DNA of 64,000 nt from an uncultured Alsobacter sp. (GTDB taxonomy: Bacteria > Pseudomonadota > Alphaproteobacteria > Rhizobiales > Beijerinckiaceae). The notes under the pieces are model-generated. The model was given only the letters and a program-made list of their open reading frames with translations. It made no database searches and was not told the DNA's origin. This document shows, piece after piece, positions 1-8,379 of the stretch (positions are counted from its first letter, which is position 1; each line of letters begins with the position of its first letter). The stretch covers positions 62,001 through 126,000 of the forward strand of contig NZ_CAMFHB010000014.1 of NCBI RefSeq assembly GCF_945952055.1, in the 5' to 3' direction. The position numbers and the translations under genes are program-made.

Positions 1-334
1 TGAAGTCTCCGTAGCCCTTCTGCCACTTAACGCCCTTGCGCAGCTTGAACTTCCAGAGCTGGTTGTCGTCGGTCTCCCAGGCCTCGGCCAGATCCGGGAT
101 GATCTTGCCGGTCTTGCTGTCGTAGGTCGTCAGCCCGCTGAAGATGTTGAACGCGATGTTCTCGTTCTCGATCCGGAAGATCGTCGCGGGATCGAAGCCC
201 GCGGGATCGTCGTAGAAGCGGACCTTCAGCACCTTCTCCTGGGCCGTCGAGACGGACGGCAGGGCCGTGCTCGCAAGGGCCGCGGACGCGGTGGCGGCGA
301 GAAGGGAAACAATCCGGCGGCGGTCGAAGATCAT
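1..334 (-). CDS. ABC transporter substrate-binding protein, family 5 (N-terminal part)
   Basis: Only the first ~111 residues are present; the gene runs off the left edge. The start ATG is the complement of 332-334. A signal peptide with an RRR n-region, a hydrophobic alanine-rich core and a cleavage-like STAQ precedes the mature start. Then follow features typical of dipeptide/oligopeptide binding proteins (SBP_bac_5): a stretch reading DPAGFDPATIF, a segment NIFSGLTTYD and a segment KFKLRKGVKWQ. It is expected to bind a peptide-like or amide-containing solute in the periplasm. It lies 101 bp downstream of the cysteine hydrolase gene on the same strand, so the two probably share a transcript. 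The ligand cannot be told from this fragment. Confidence 0.85.
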   Translation of the reverse strand, partial: MIFDRRRIVSLLAATASAALASTALPSVSTAQEKVLKVRFYDDPAGFDPATIFRIENENIAFNIFSGLTTYDSKTGKIIPDLAEAWETDDNQLWKFKLRKGVKWQKGYGDF

Positions 335-435
335 GGTCAGCCCTCGTCGAACATCTCTGGGGTCGGGAACCGGCGGAGGCCCGTATGACCCCCGCCCGAA
401 GTCGCGTGGACGGGCCTGCCGCGGCCCGTCTCCGA

Positions 436-1119
436 TCACATCGGCTTGCCGGCGAGATACGCCTTGGCCTGATCGAGGAAGATCACGTCGGCGTATTTCT
501 GGTGCATGTCGTAGAGGTTCATGAAGTGCGAGGCCTCGGTGCGGTCGAAGACGCACTCGTGGACCACGCCCATGCGGAAGCGGTTCGTCGCCCCGTCCAC
601 CACGCTCGCCCGCACGCAGCCGCTCGTGGTCTCGCCGCAGCAGATCAGCGTGTCGACGTCGAGGGCGTTGAGGTGGAACATCAGCGGCGTGCCCTGGAAG
701 GCGCTCGGAGCGGTCTTCTCGAGAACCACCTCGCCCGCGATGGGCGCCACCTCGGCGACGATCTCGTTGCCGCGCTTGCGCATCTCCGCGGGCATGTCGG
801 AGCGGCGGGAATGCCGGTGCACCCACTGGGCGATGCCGCTCTCCAGCCCCTTGATGTGGACGACGGGCACCTTGTTGGCGCGGGCGACGGCGAGCAGCTC
901 GGCCGTCTTGTCCACGGCCGCCCAGCCTTCCAGGCCCGTGCTCGACGGCCAGGTCTTCATGGACTCGAAGATCGGCTCGCGGGTGAAGCCCAGCACGCTG
1001 TAGTAGATGTCGATCAGCAGAAGGGCCGGCTTCTTGCCGAAGCCGAACAGTTCCTTCTTGCCCCAATGCTCGTCGTGCTTCTTGTCGCGCTCGCTGAGGT
1101 AAGTCTCCCAACCGTACAT
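436..1119 (-). CDS. Cysteine hydrolase, isochorismatase family (N-carbamoylsarcosine amidase-like)
   Basis: A 227-residue cytoplasmic hydrolase of the isochorismatase/nicotinamidase fold. The Asp-Lys-Cys triad is visible: Asp in LLLIDIYYSVLG near the N terminus, Lys in VLEKTAPSAF, and the nucleophilic Cys in TTSGCVRASVVDG. The SGCVRA context is that of N-carbamoylsarcosine amidase and maleamate amidase relatives, which cleave linear amides. I chose the ATG at 1119 because GGGAG lies six bases upstream; an ATG at 1125 has that GGGAG directly against it. Upstream in-frame sequence up to 1431 is low-quality and probably noncoding. It heads an operon into a peptide-type binding protein and is divergent to an amidase, which fits breakdown of an imported amide. 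The exact substrate is unknown. Confidence 0.85.
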   Translation of the reverse strand: MYGWETYLSERDKKHDEHWGKKELFGFGKKPALLLIDIYYSVLGFTREPIFESMKTWPSSTGLEGWAAVDKTAELLAVARANKVPVVHIKGLESGIAQWVHRHSRRSDMPAEMRKRGNEIVAEVAPIAGEVVLEKTAPSAFQGTPLMFHLNALDVDTLICCGETTSGCVRASVVDGATNRFRMGVVHECVFDRTEASHFMNLYDMHQKYADVIFLDQAKAYLAGKPM

Positions 1120-1472
1120 CGCCATCTCCCGGGCTCTGGACAAAGATTTCCCGTCGGCTCGGGAGGGTCCCGAGTCGTCGAATTCGTGTTCATGCAACCG
1201 TTGTTGCCGTGACCTGCTTGTCCGACAGTTCTGCAATGACCGTGCCAGACGTGTGGAGTGCTCGATCGGGGGAAATGCTGGGCTTTCGCGGGGACCTATA
1301 AGTCCTGCTAATGCCAAAAAGTGCCCAGCCTTCCGTGCAGTGCACAATGACTCGGCGCGCCCGCCCGTCGTGACGGGCTCAGGCGGGCGCGGGGCCCCGG
1401 AATCCGGCCGTTCCCGCCATGGCCCACCCATTGCAGATGGTCCTGCACACCCCAGCGCAGGAGCGACGCACC
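1120..1472. promoter_or_regulatory. Divergent intergenic region with a 16-bp palindrome
   Basis: This 353-bp gap separates the leftward cysteine hydrolase from the rightward amidase and must hold both promoters. It contains a perfect inverted repeat at 1363-1378 (GCCCGTC, two-base centre made by G and T, GACGGGC), a possible operator. A short A+T-rich patch lies around 1295-1320. No convincing coding potential, RNA gene or clear -35/-10 pair was found. Confidence 0.4.
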
Positions 1473-2978
1473 ATGACCACGGACAAGGACTTCTCCGAGA
1501 TCACCATCGCCAGGCTCATCGCCGGCTACACGTCCGGCGCCTGGACGGCCAAGGAGGTCGTCGGCTGGTACCTGGAGCGCATCGCGCGGCTCGACAAGGC
1601 GGGCCCGCGGATCAACTCCGTCATCAGCCTGAACCCCGACGTCGAGGCGCAGGCGGCGGCTCTCGACGAGGCGCTGAAGGCCGGTGGCCCGGTCGGGCCG
1701 CTGCACGGCGTGCCGATCCTGGTCAAGGACCAGATCGACGTGAAGGAGTGCCCGACGACGGGCGGCTCGATCCTGTTCCGCAACAACTGGCCCAGGCGCG
1801 ACGCGACGGTCATCGCGAAGCTCCGGGCCGCCGGGGCGCTCATCCTCGGCAAGACGACGCTGGGCGAGATGGGCGCCGGCGACACCCACGGCTCGCTCTT
1901 CGGCTCGACCCGCAACGTCTACGCCATCGACCGCACCGCAGGCGGCTCGTCGGGCGGCTCCGGCGCCGCCGTGTCGGCGAACTTCTGCACGGTCGCGCTG
2001 GGCCAGGAGGGCTTCGCCTCCATCCGCCGGCCGTCGATCTGGAACGGCGTGGTCGGCATGCGGCCGAGCATCGGCCTCGTCAGCCGCGGGGGCGTGTATG
2101 ACGGGTGGCCTTCGGTGCTGGGGTCCGTCGGCCCGATGTGCCGCACGGTCGAGGATGCCGCCCGCCTTCTCGATTCCATGACCGGCTACGACCCCATGGA
2201 TCCGATCACCGCCCACGGCGTCGGCAAGCTCTCCGGCAGCTATCTCGACGGGCTGTCGGCCGACGCGCTGAAGGGCGCCCGGCTCGGCGTGCTGCGCACC
2301 TCCATCGGCGTCGATGCGGACCCAGCCGCGGAGGACTTCAAGCGCGTCGGCATGGTGTTCGAGAGCGGCCTCGCCGCCCTGGCGGAGGCGGGCGCCGTGC
2401 TGGTGGACCCGATCGAGATCCCGGATCTCAAGGAGTTGCTGGCGCTGCGCGCCAGCCATCCCGACCATGGTGCCGAGGCCTTCGAATACTACGTCTCCGA
2501 ACTGCCCGACGCGCCCTATCGCAGCATGGCCGAGGCGATGGCCTCCTTCGAGTACACCGCCGTCTCGCCGCAGATGAAGACGCGGTGGGCGCGCAAGGGC
2601 TCGGCCGAGGCCTACGCCCGCTATCTCGAGGCGCGCGACACCTTGATGACGAGCCTCCTCAAGGTCATGGCCGACCACGGGCTCGACGCCATCGTCCACA
2701 AGGCGATCGAACACGAGCCCACGCTGATCGCCGACGGCACCAATCCCCCTTGGGTCAACCACAAGGGAGCACCGCACCTGAACACGTTCCTCGGGCCGGT
2801 GCCGAGCATCGTGGTGCCGGCGGGGTACACCACGGCCGGGCTCCCGGCGGGCCTCGCCTTCCTGGGCCGTCCCTACGACGACAAGGCCATGGTTCGTTTC
2901 GCCTATGCTTTCGAGCAGCAGACCCGGGCGCGGCAGGCCCCCGAACTCGAAGCCAGGCTCCAGGCCGTCGTCGCCTGA
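1473..2978 (+). CDS. Amidase, amidase-signature family
   Basis: A 501-residue amidase-signature enzyme hydrolysing a C-N amide bond. The Ser-cisSer-Lys triad can be placed: Lys in ILVKDQIDV (~residue 85), the glycine/serine-rich signature GGSSGGSGAA (~residue 158), and the nucleophilic Ser in FASIRRPSIWNGV about 24 residues later. Length is normal for the family. The start ATG has GGAG nine bases upstream; an in-frame ATG at 1419 lacks a ribosome site. It is the first gene of a rightward set with an oxidoreductase and an alcohol dehydrogenase, and lies divergent to a second amide hydrolase and a transporter. This context implies stepwise catabolism of an amide-containing compound; the substrate is not identifiable. 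Confidence 0.9.
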   Translation: MTTDKDFSEITIARLIAGYTSGAWTAKEVVGWYLERIARLDKAGPRINSVISLNPDVEAQAAALDEALKAGGPVGPLHGVPILVKDQIDVKECPTTGGSILFRNNWPRRDATVIAKLRAAGALILGKTTLGEMGAGDTHGSLFGSTRNVYAIDRTAGGSSGGSGAAVSANFCTVALGQEGFASIRRPSIWNGVVGMRPSIGLVSRGGVYDGWPSVLGSVGPMCRTVEDAARLLDSMTGYDPMDPITAHGVGKLSGSYLDGLSADALKGARLGVLRTSIGVDADPAAEDFKRVGMVFESGLAALAEAGAVLVDPIEIPDLKELLALRASHPDHGAEAFEYYVSELPDAPYRSMAEAMASFEYTAVSPQMKTRWARKGSAEAYARYLEARDTLMTSLLKVMADHGLDAIVHKAIEHEPTLIADGTNPPWVNHKGAPHLNTFLGPVPSIVVPAGYTTAGLPAGLAFLGRPYDDKAMVRFAYAFEQQTRARQAPELEARLQAVVA

Positions 2979-3073
2979 ACCCCGGCCGTGGGGCGCGTTG
3001 ACGACGCACCCGGCGCATGACACACCGCCTCCCGAAGCCGGCCGCGACAAAGGGCCGGCGGCGGGAGGCGAGC

Positions 3074-4195
3074 ATGGACCAGATCGGCGTCGGCATCATC
3101 GGCACCGGCTTCATGGGCCGGGCCCATGCGCTGGCCTACGGGGCGGCGGCGTCCACCTTCCCGGGCCTTCCTCGCCCGAAGCTGGTCGCGATCGCCGACA
3201 TCGTTCCGGACGCCGCCCGTGCGGCGGCCGAGCAGTTCGGCTTCGCGCAGTGGCACACGGACTGGCGGAGGATCGTCGAGGACCCCTCCATCGGGATCGT
3301 GTCGATCACGACACCGAACCTCCTGCACCACGACATGGCGGTGGCGGCGGCGAGGGCCGGCAAGCACATCCACTGCGAAAAGCCGCTCGCCCAGGATGCG
3401 GTGGTCGCCCGGGCCATGATGCAGGCGGCCGAAGCCGCCGGGGTCAAGACCCAGGTCGGCTTCAACTATCTCAAGAACCCGGTCCTGAAGCTCGCCCGGG
3501 AGATGATCGCCGACAGCGAGCTCGGCGAGATCACCGGGTTCCGCGGCATCCATGCCGAGGACTTCATGGCCAGCCCGCAGGTGCCCTGGGGCTGGCGCCT
3601 CGATCCCGCCGGCGGCACCGGCGCGCTCGCCGACCTCGGCAGCCACATCATCGCGCTCGCGCGCTTCCTGCTCGGCCCGATCGAACGGCTGACGGCCGAC
3701 CTCGAGACCGTGGTCAAGGACCGGCCCGTGGCGGCCGGGTCCGGCGAACGCCGCAAGGTGGAGGTCGACGACATCGCCCGGCTCACGGTGCGCTTCGCCC
3801 GCGGGTGCGGCGGGACGCTGGAGGCCAACTGGATGGCGACCGGCCGTAAGATGCACCTGGCGTTCGAGGTGAGCGGCACCAAGGGCGGGCTCGTCTTCAG
3901 CCAGGAACGCTTCAACGAGTTGCAGTGGTACCGCGCCGGCGACGACCCGCGGCTGTCGGGCTTCACGCGCATCGAGGCGGGACCGCAGCACCCTCCCTAT
4001 CGCCACTTCTGCATCGCGCCGGGGCACCAGATCGGGTTCAACGACCTCAAGACCATCGAGGTCGCCGAATTCCTCGACTGCATCGCCGGGGGGCCAGCTT
4101 GCGGACCGGATTTCCGTGAGGCCTGGGAGGTGCAGAAAGTCATCGACGCCGCGGTGGCGGCCTCCCACGGGCGATCCTGGCAGACGATCGACTGA
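3074..4195 (+). CDS. Gfo/Idh/MocA family oxidoreductase
   Basis: A 373-residue NAD(P)-dependent dehydrogenase. It begins with a Rossmann motif GIIGTGFMGRAHA, carries the family motif HCEKPLAQDA (catalytic Lys) around residue 105, and has DLGSHIIALARF with the conserved histidine in the C-terminal domain. Members oxidise or reduce hydroxyl groups of sugars, inositols and related polyols. The ATG at 3074 has GGGAGG about five bases upstream; a longer form from 3017 lacks one. It follows the amidase by 95 bp on the same strand. It may act on the sugar- or polyol-like product of that pathway, but the substrate is inferred only from family and context. Confidence 0.88.
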   Translation: MDQIGVGIIGTGFMGRAHALAYGAAASTFPGLPRPKLVAIADIVPDAARAAAEQFGFAQWHTDWRRIVEDPSIGIVSITTPNLLHHDMAVAAARAGKHIHCEKPLAQDAVVARAMMQAAEAAGVKTQVGFNYLKNPVLKLAREMIADSELGEITGFRGIHAEDFMASPQVPWGWRLDPAGGTGALADLGSHIIALARFLLGPIERLTADLETVVKDRPVAAGSGERRKVEVDDIARLTVRFARGCGGTLEANWMATGRKMHLAFEVSGTKGGLVFSQERFNELQWYRAGDDPRLSGFTRIEAGPQHPPYRHFCIAPGHQIGFNDLKTIEVAEFLDCIAGGPACGPDFREAWEVQKVIDAAVAASHGRSWQTID

Positions 4196-4317
4196 TCCTC
4201 GTGCCGTCCCGAAGGTTCGCCACGGGATCTCCATGATCCCGGTCAATGATCGCCATGCACCAGCCGTCTATGTCCTGAGCCCGCCGGATCTCCGGCCTTT
4301 GGAACAGGAGCTGCACC

Positions 4318-5391
4318 ATGGCGAAGATGCGCGCCGCCGTTTTCGTGGCACCGGGCCGGATCGTCCTCGACGAGAAGCCCATTCCCGACCCCGGGCCCAA
4401 CGATGCCCTCGTCCGCGTCACCACCACGACGATCTGCGGGACGGACGTCCACATCCTGAAGGGCGAGTACCCCGTTGCCAGGGGCCTCACCGTGGGCCAC
4501 GAACCGGTCGGCGTCATCGAGAAACTCGGGTCCGCCGTCCAGGGCTACCGAGAGGGCCAGCGGGTGATCGCGGGCGCCATCACGCCCAGCGGCCACAGCG
4601 CCGCCTGCCTGTGCGGGTGCTCGTCGCAGGACGGGGCCGGCACGCGGCACGGCTTCAAGGCCATCGGCGGATGGAAGTTCGGGAACACGATCGACGGCTG
4701 CCAGGCCGACTACGTCCTCGTGCCCGACGCCATGGCCAATCTCAGCCCCATCCCGGACAGCCTGACCGACGAGCAGGTCCTGATGTGCCCGGACATCATG
4801 TCGACTGGTTTCTCCGGCGCTGAACGCGGCGGCATCCGCATCGGCGACACGGTCGTCGTCTTCGCGCTCGGGCCGATCGGCCTGTCGGCGGTGGCGGGCG
4901 CGAAGCTCATGGGGGCGACGACGATCATCGGCGTGGACACCGTGCCGGCGCGACTGGCGGCGGCGAAACGGCTCGGCGCGGACCACGCGGTCGACTTCAA
5001 GTCCGTCGATCCCGTGGAGGAGGTGATGCGTCTCACGGATGGGCGTGGCGTGGACGTCGCCATCGAGGCCCTGGGCACCCAGGCCACCTTCGCGTCGGCG
5101 CTCCGATGCGTGCGGCCTGGGGGCACCCTGTCGAGCCTCGGCGTCTATTCGACCGACCTCACCATTCCCCTCGGCGCCTTCGCCGCGGGCCTGGGCGACG
5201 TCAGCATCGTCACGACGCTGTGCCCGGGCGGGAAGGAACGCATGCGCCGGCTGATGGAGGTCGTCGCCTCCGGCCGGGCCGACCTGGGGGCGCTGGTCAC
5301 CCACCGGTTTCCGCTCGATCGGATCGAGGAGGCCTACGACCTTTTCGCGCACCAGCGCGACGGCGTGCTGAAGGTCGCGATCACTCCCTGA
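4318..5391 (+). CDS. Zinc-dependent secondary alcohol dehydrogenase
   Basis: A 357-residue medium-chain dehydrogenase resembling the Thermoanaerobacter/Clostridium isopropanol dehydrogenase type. Catalytic zinc ligands are visible: Cys in TICGTDVH, His-Glu in TVGHEPVG and Asp in CPDIMSTGF, together with the subgroup segments GWKFGN and LCPGGKERMRRL. The cofactor loop reads IIGVDTVPAR; the Asp at the end of the second strand suggests NAD rather than NADP (the latter group has GSR there). A cysteine-rich insert CLCGCSS around residue 98 is not part of the canonical four-Cys structural zinc lobe. GGAG lies eight bases before the ATG. It is the third rightward gene of the amidase cluster and ends before a strong hairpin. 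Confidence 0.88.
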   Translation: MAKMRAAVFVAPGRIVLDEKPIPDPGPNDALVRVTTTTICGTDVHILKGEYPVARGLTVGHEPVGVIEKLGSAVQGYREGQRVIAGAITPSGHSAACLCGCSSQDGAGTRHGFKAIGGWKFGNTIDGCQADYVLVPDAMANLSPIPDSLTDEQVLMCPDIMSTGFSGAERGGIRIGDTVVVFALGPIGLSAVAGAKLMGATTIIGVDTVPARLAAAKRLGADHAVDFKSVDPVEEVMRLTDGRGVDVAIEALGTQATFASALRCVRPGGTLSSLGVYSTDLTIPLGAFAAGLGDVSIVTTLCPGGKERMRRLMEVVASGRADLGALVTHRFPLDRIEEAYDLFAHQRDGVLKVAITP

Positions 5392-5463
5392 GGACCGGGA
5401 ACCAGTTGGGGGCCTGGACGTTTCAGGCTTGTTCCCGAAGGATGACGACTGTTCGAGACCCCG

Positions 5464-5494
5464 AGGCCCACCGGACACCCCCACCGGTGGGCCT
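5464..5494. terminator. Intrinsic terminator hairpin between convergent genes
   Basis: An 11-bp perfect stem (AGGCCCACCGG at 5464-5474 pairing with CCGGTGGGCCT at 5484-5494) with a 9-base loop, followed on the plus strand by a moderately T-rich tail. It lies between the rightward alcohol dehydrogenase (ends 5391) and the leftward HWE kinase (ends 5501), so it can serve both. Confidence 0.75.
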
Positions 5495-5500
5495 TCTCGT

Positions 5501-7216
5501 TCAGGCGAGCGTCGCGGCGACCCCGAGCGGGCTGCGCAGCGGAATGGTCATGACCACGGTCCAGCCGGTGGTCGCCGGCCTGATCGCCAGCACGCCGTTC
5601 AGCTGACGCACGACGCAGAGCTCCGCCACCTTCAATCCGAAGCCCGGCTTGAACGTATCCGGGACGGCCGGCCCGTTCTTCTCGACCCAGGTCAGTTCCA
5701 CCGCATCGCCGACCAACGTCCACGTCACGTCGACGCGCCCCTCCGGCACCGTCAGTGCGCCGTGGCTGCGGGCGTTGTCCGCCAGTTCCTGGACGACCTG
5801 CGCCAGGGACGTGGTGGCGCGCGGCGACAGCGTGAGCGCGGGCCCGCCCATCGTGGCACCGAGACCCGCGTCGTCGAGGATCCCGCGCAGGAGCCGGTCG
5901 AGCGCCACGCCTTCCCAGCGCGCTTGGCTGAGCGCCTCGTGAGCACGGGTGAGCGCCGCGACACGGCCGCTCATGGTGCGCTTCTCCCCCGGGTCCGACA
6001 CCGTCCGCGCGGCGATGGCCTGAACCACGGACAGCGTGTTCTTGACCCTGTGGTCGAGCTCGCGCAGCAGCTCCTCCGCGTTGTGCCCCGCCTGGGTGAG
6101 GGCCTGCTGCGCCGTCGCCACCTCGCGGATGCTCAGCTTGAAGGGCTTCAGGGGCGTGTGCCGCTGCATGCGCCGGGCATTCTCGGCCAGCGTGTCGAGT
6201 TCCCGGCCGATGAACCGGCCATAGATCCAGCCGCCCGTGACCGTGACGAGGAGGACGATCAGGCCGGCCACGGTGAGGAGTTGGGTCACGCGACGGACGG
6301 GCTCGTTCAGCACGGCCTCGGGGACCGCCACGATGGTCGTCCAGCCGTTGGCGCCGGTGCGGAACCCGGTCAGAACGGCGACACCGTCGAGCGTGACGGA
6401 CGGCAGCACCCCGGCCCTGCTGGCCTTGATCGCGGCGGCGAGATCGCCGGTCGCCGGAGCCCCCACGAAGCGGTCCAGCTCGCGCGTGCGGGCGATCACG
6501 CGGTTGTCGGTCCCCACCACCGCCCCGAGCCACCCGGCCTGCCCCAGCGGCCCGAGCCGCAGTTGGCGCGTGACGCGCTCGGGCGTCGCCGCGATGGACA
6601 GCAGCGCGGCGACCTTCCCGTCCTTGACGATCGGCATGACGACGCTGACGAAGGGGCGCCGGGCGCCGGTGGCCACGTACAGGTCCGACGTCACCGGCTG
6701 TCCCGTGGCGATGGCCCGTGCGTCGGCGGCGCGCATCACGGGATCGCTGGTGAGCGGCATGGGTGCCGTCCCCGGCTCGATCACCGTGTTGAAGATGTGC
6801 TGGCCCGACGGCTCCCGAAGCGCGATGGCCGCGTCGTTGTCCTGGGCCACCTGCATGGCCTGGCTGCGGAAGGCCTCGAAGTCGCCGTCCGACAGCGCAC
6901 GTGACGTCGCCAGCGCCTGCATCGACTTGGTGAGCTGGGCCATTTCCGCGTCGACGGCGATCGAGAAGCCCTCGACGAGCCGGCGCAGGTCCTCCTGGAC
7001 GCGGCCTCGCTCGCGCTTCGCCAGATCGAGGCCGCCGACGGCGGCCGCAACGAAGGCGGGGAGGAAGCACAGAAGGCCGAAGGCGATGAGGTGGATCTTG
7101 ATCGACAACCCGCGGGATGACCCGCTTGCCTCGCCTCGGCCTGACACAGTCGCGCTCAAGTTCGAAAAGGACAAATCATGAGCAGCTTTTGTACACAGGT
7201 CGTCCCGTGCAATCAA
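5501..7216 (-). CDS. HWE-family sensor histidine kinase with periplasmic sensor
   Basis: Up to 571 residues. Two membrane segments (~residues 40-62 and ~310-332) flank a ~245-residue periplasmic sensor of Cache-like character. The cytoplasmic part has the HWE/HisKA_2 phosphoacceptor region (ELDHRVKNTLSVVQAI), a family motif AHEALSQARWEGV, an ATPase N-box (QELADNARSHGA) and the W-x-E element (LTWVEKNGP) that defines the HWE group. HWE kinases are common in Rhizobiales and often signal through single-domain regulators; none lies next to this gene. The start is uncertain: the outer candidate at 7216 is TTG and no in-frame ATG precedes the first membrane helix; an internal TTG near 7103 is possible. 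Confidence 0.82.
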   Translation of the reverse strand: MIARDDLCTKAAHDLSFSNLSATVSGRGEASGSSRGLSIKIHLIAFGLLCFLPAFVAAAVGGLDLAKRERGRVQEDLRRLVEGFSIAVDAEMAQLTKSMQALATSRALSDGDFEAFRSQAMQVAQDNDAAIALREPSGQHIFNTVIEPGTAPMPLTSDPVMRAADARAIATGQPVTSDLYVATGARRPFVSVVMPIVKDGKVAALLSIAATPERVTRQLRLGPLGQAGWLGAVVGTDNRVIARTRELDRFVGAPATGDLAAAIKASRAGVLPSVTLDGVAVLTGFRTGANGWTTIVAVPEAVLNEPVRRVTQLLTVAGLIVLLVTVTGGWIYGRFIGRELDTLAENARRMQRHTPLKPFKLSIREVATAQQALTQAGHNAEELLRELDHRVKNTLSVVQAIAARTVSDPGEKRTMSGRVAALTRAHEALSQARWEGVALDRLLRGILDDAGLGATMGGPALTLSPRATTSLAQVVQELADNARSHGALTVPEGRVDVTWTLVGDAVELTWVEKNGPAVPDTFKPGFGLKVAELCVVRQLNGVLAIRPATTGWTVVMTIPLRSPLGVAATLA

Positions 7217-7326
7217 ATGTCAATCAAGCGCGGCCGAATTCATTTTCCTGCACGAATTCCTCGGCTTCCTTTGTTCCGGCTAAGCTTGCCCTGGGGCTGG
7301 CGGGCCCACCGACACCCACAGTAAAG

Positions 7327-7360
7327 GGCACCCCGGGCGGACGGGCTCGCGCGGGGTGCC
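7327..7360 (-). terminator. Intrinsic terminator downstream of the PepSY gene
   Basis: An 8-bp stem GGCACCCC (7327-7334) with GGGGTGCC (7353-7360). Read on the minus strand the stem is followed by CTTTAC. It lies about 50 bp after the stop codon of the leftward PepSY gene. Confidence 0.55.
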
Positions 7361-7407
7361 GTCGGCGTCAGGCGGTCGGGCGGGCGCCCTTCGGACGGCT
7401 CATGACA

Positions 7408-8346
7408 TCAGGCTCGCGTGCCGCTCGCCTGGAGGGCGAGGGCGCGCTTCTCGGCCCGGATTCGCCTCTGGCGGAGGGTGCGGCGCAGCCAGATCGTTCC
7501 TCCGGTCGCGATCAGGCCGATGAAGAGGACGCTGACGGCGGCGTTGGCCAGGGGCCCCCAGACGGTGTTCCAGGTGCCCTCGTGCAGGCTGCGCGGCCAA
7601 TTGGTCGGCAGGGGCTGCAGCCCGGCCTTGGAGACGATGTAGGTCACGGGGGTGTTGCCGACCACGACGCGGGCCATGAAGCGGCCGCCGCGGTTGCGGA
7701 TCTGGGCGAGATCGGCCACGTCGTGCTGGCGCGCGATCATGGTGACCGCCTCCGACAGGGTCGCCCGTCCGCCGCCGGCCCCGCCACCGAAGCCGCCACC
7801 GTTGCCCAGGCCAAGCGACAGCATGAGCCCGGTCAACGGCGACAGGACCACCAGCGGAAGCATCACCCACGCCCCGACCGCGTGCCAGCCGCCCAGCGTG
7901 TTCCTGAACCGGGGCCAGCCCATCGCGATCCCCAGGCCGGAGACGACGATGAGCGCCACGGTCGATCCGAAGACGAGCCAGCCCATGTCGCCGATGAGAT
8001 GCTCGTGAACGGGCCTCGCCCAGCGGTACAGGGCATTCAACGTGGACGGTCCGTCAGTGCGGACCTGACCGGAGGCGAGATCCACCTCGACTGTCTGGCG
8101 CGGGCTTCCAACCGCCAGCGTGTTGTCCCGGCCGCGCAGGGCCAGCCCAGTGGCCGTTCCGGCCGGGTCGGCGACCTTGAGCAGTGCCTGGATGCGCGCC
8201 TCGTCCACGGGCACGGAGGGCCGCCCCGTTTCCGTGGCTGGCTCGAAGGAGAGGATGAGGCCGGTCACCACCACCACCAGCAAAGGCAGGGCAAAGGTGA
8301 AGCTGATCCACCGGTGCAGGCGGAGAAGAAGGGGCTTCAGCATCAT
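7408..8346 (-). CDS. PepSY-associated transmembrane protein
   Basis: A 312-residue inner-membrane protein with four predicted membrane helices: ~residues 14-34, ~120-143, ~157-177 and ~268-290. The first helix contains LHRWISFTFALPL, typical of the PepSY_TM family. Histidines in LHRW, RPVHEHL, GGWHAVG and SLHEGTW are placed like those of the family and may bind haem or metal. A glycine-rich loop NGGGFGGGAGGG follows the third helix. GGAG lies seven bases before the ATG. It is the last gene of an operon with an OmpR-type regulator and a sensor kinase, so its level is probably set by, or feeds back on, that system. Relatives act in reductive iron or redox handling at the membrane, but the role here is inferred. 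Confidence 0.82.
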   Translation of the reverse strand: MMLKPLLLRLHRWISFTFALPLLVVVVTGLILSFEPATETGRPSVPVDEARIQALLKVADPAGTATGLALRGRDNTLAVGSPRQTVEVDLASGQVRTDGPSTLNALYRWARPVHEHLIGDMGWLVFGSTVALIVVSGLGIAMGWPRFRNTLGGWHAVGAWVMLPLVVLSPLTGLMLSLGLGNGGGFGGGAGGGRATLSEAVTMIARQHDVADLAQIRNRGGRFMARVVVGNTPVTYIVSKAGLQPLPTNWPRSLHEGTWNTVWGPLANAAVSVLFIGLIATGGTIWLRRTLRQRRIRAEKRALALQASGTRA

Positions 8347-8379
8347 GATGGGTCTCCGGGTCTTCGGGATCGGGCAGGG

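Noticed and set aside
385-1212. Long open frame opposite the cysteine hydrolase
   Set aside because: It is a mirror frame of a clear isochorismatase-family gene; its product is low-complexity and matches no family pattern.
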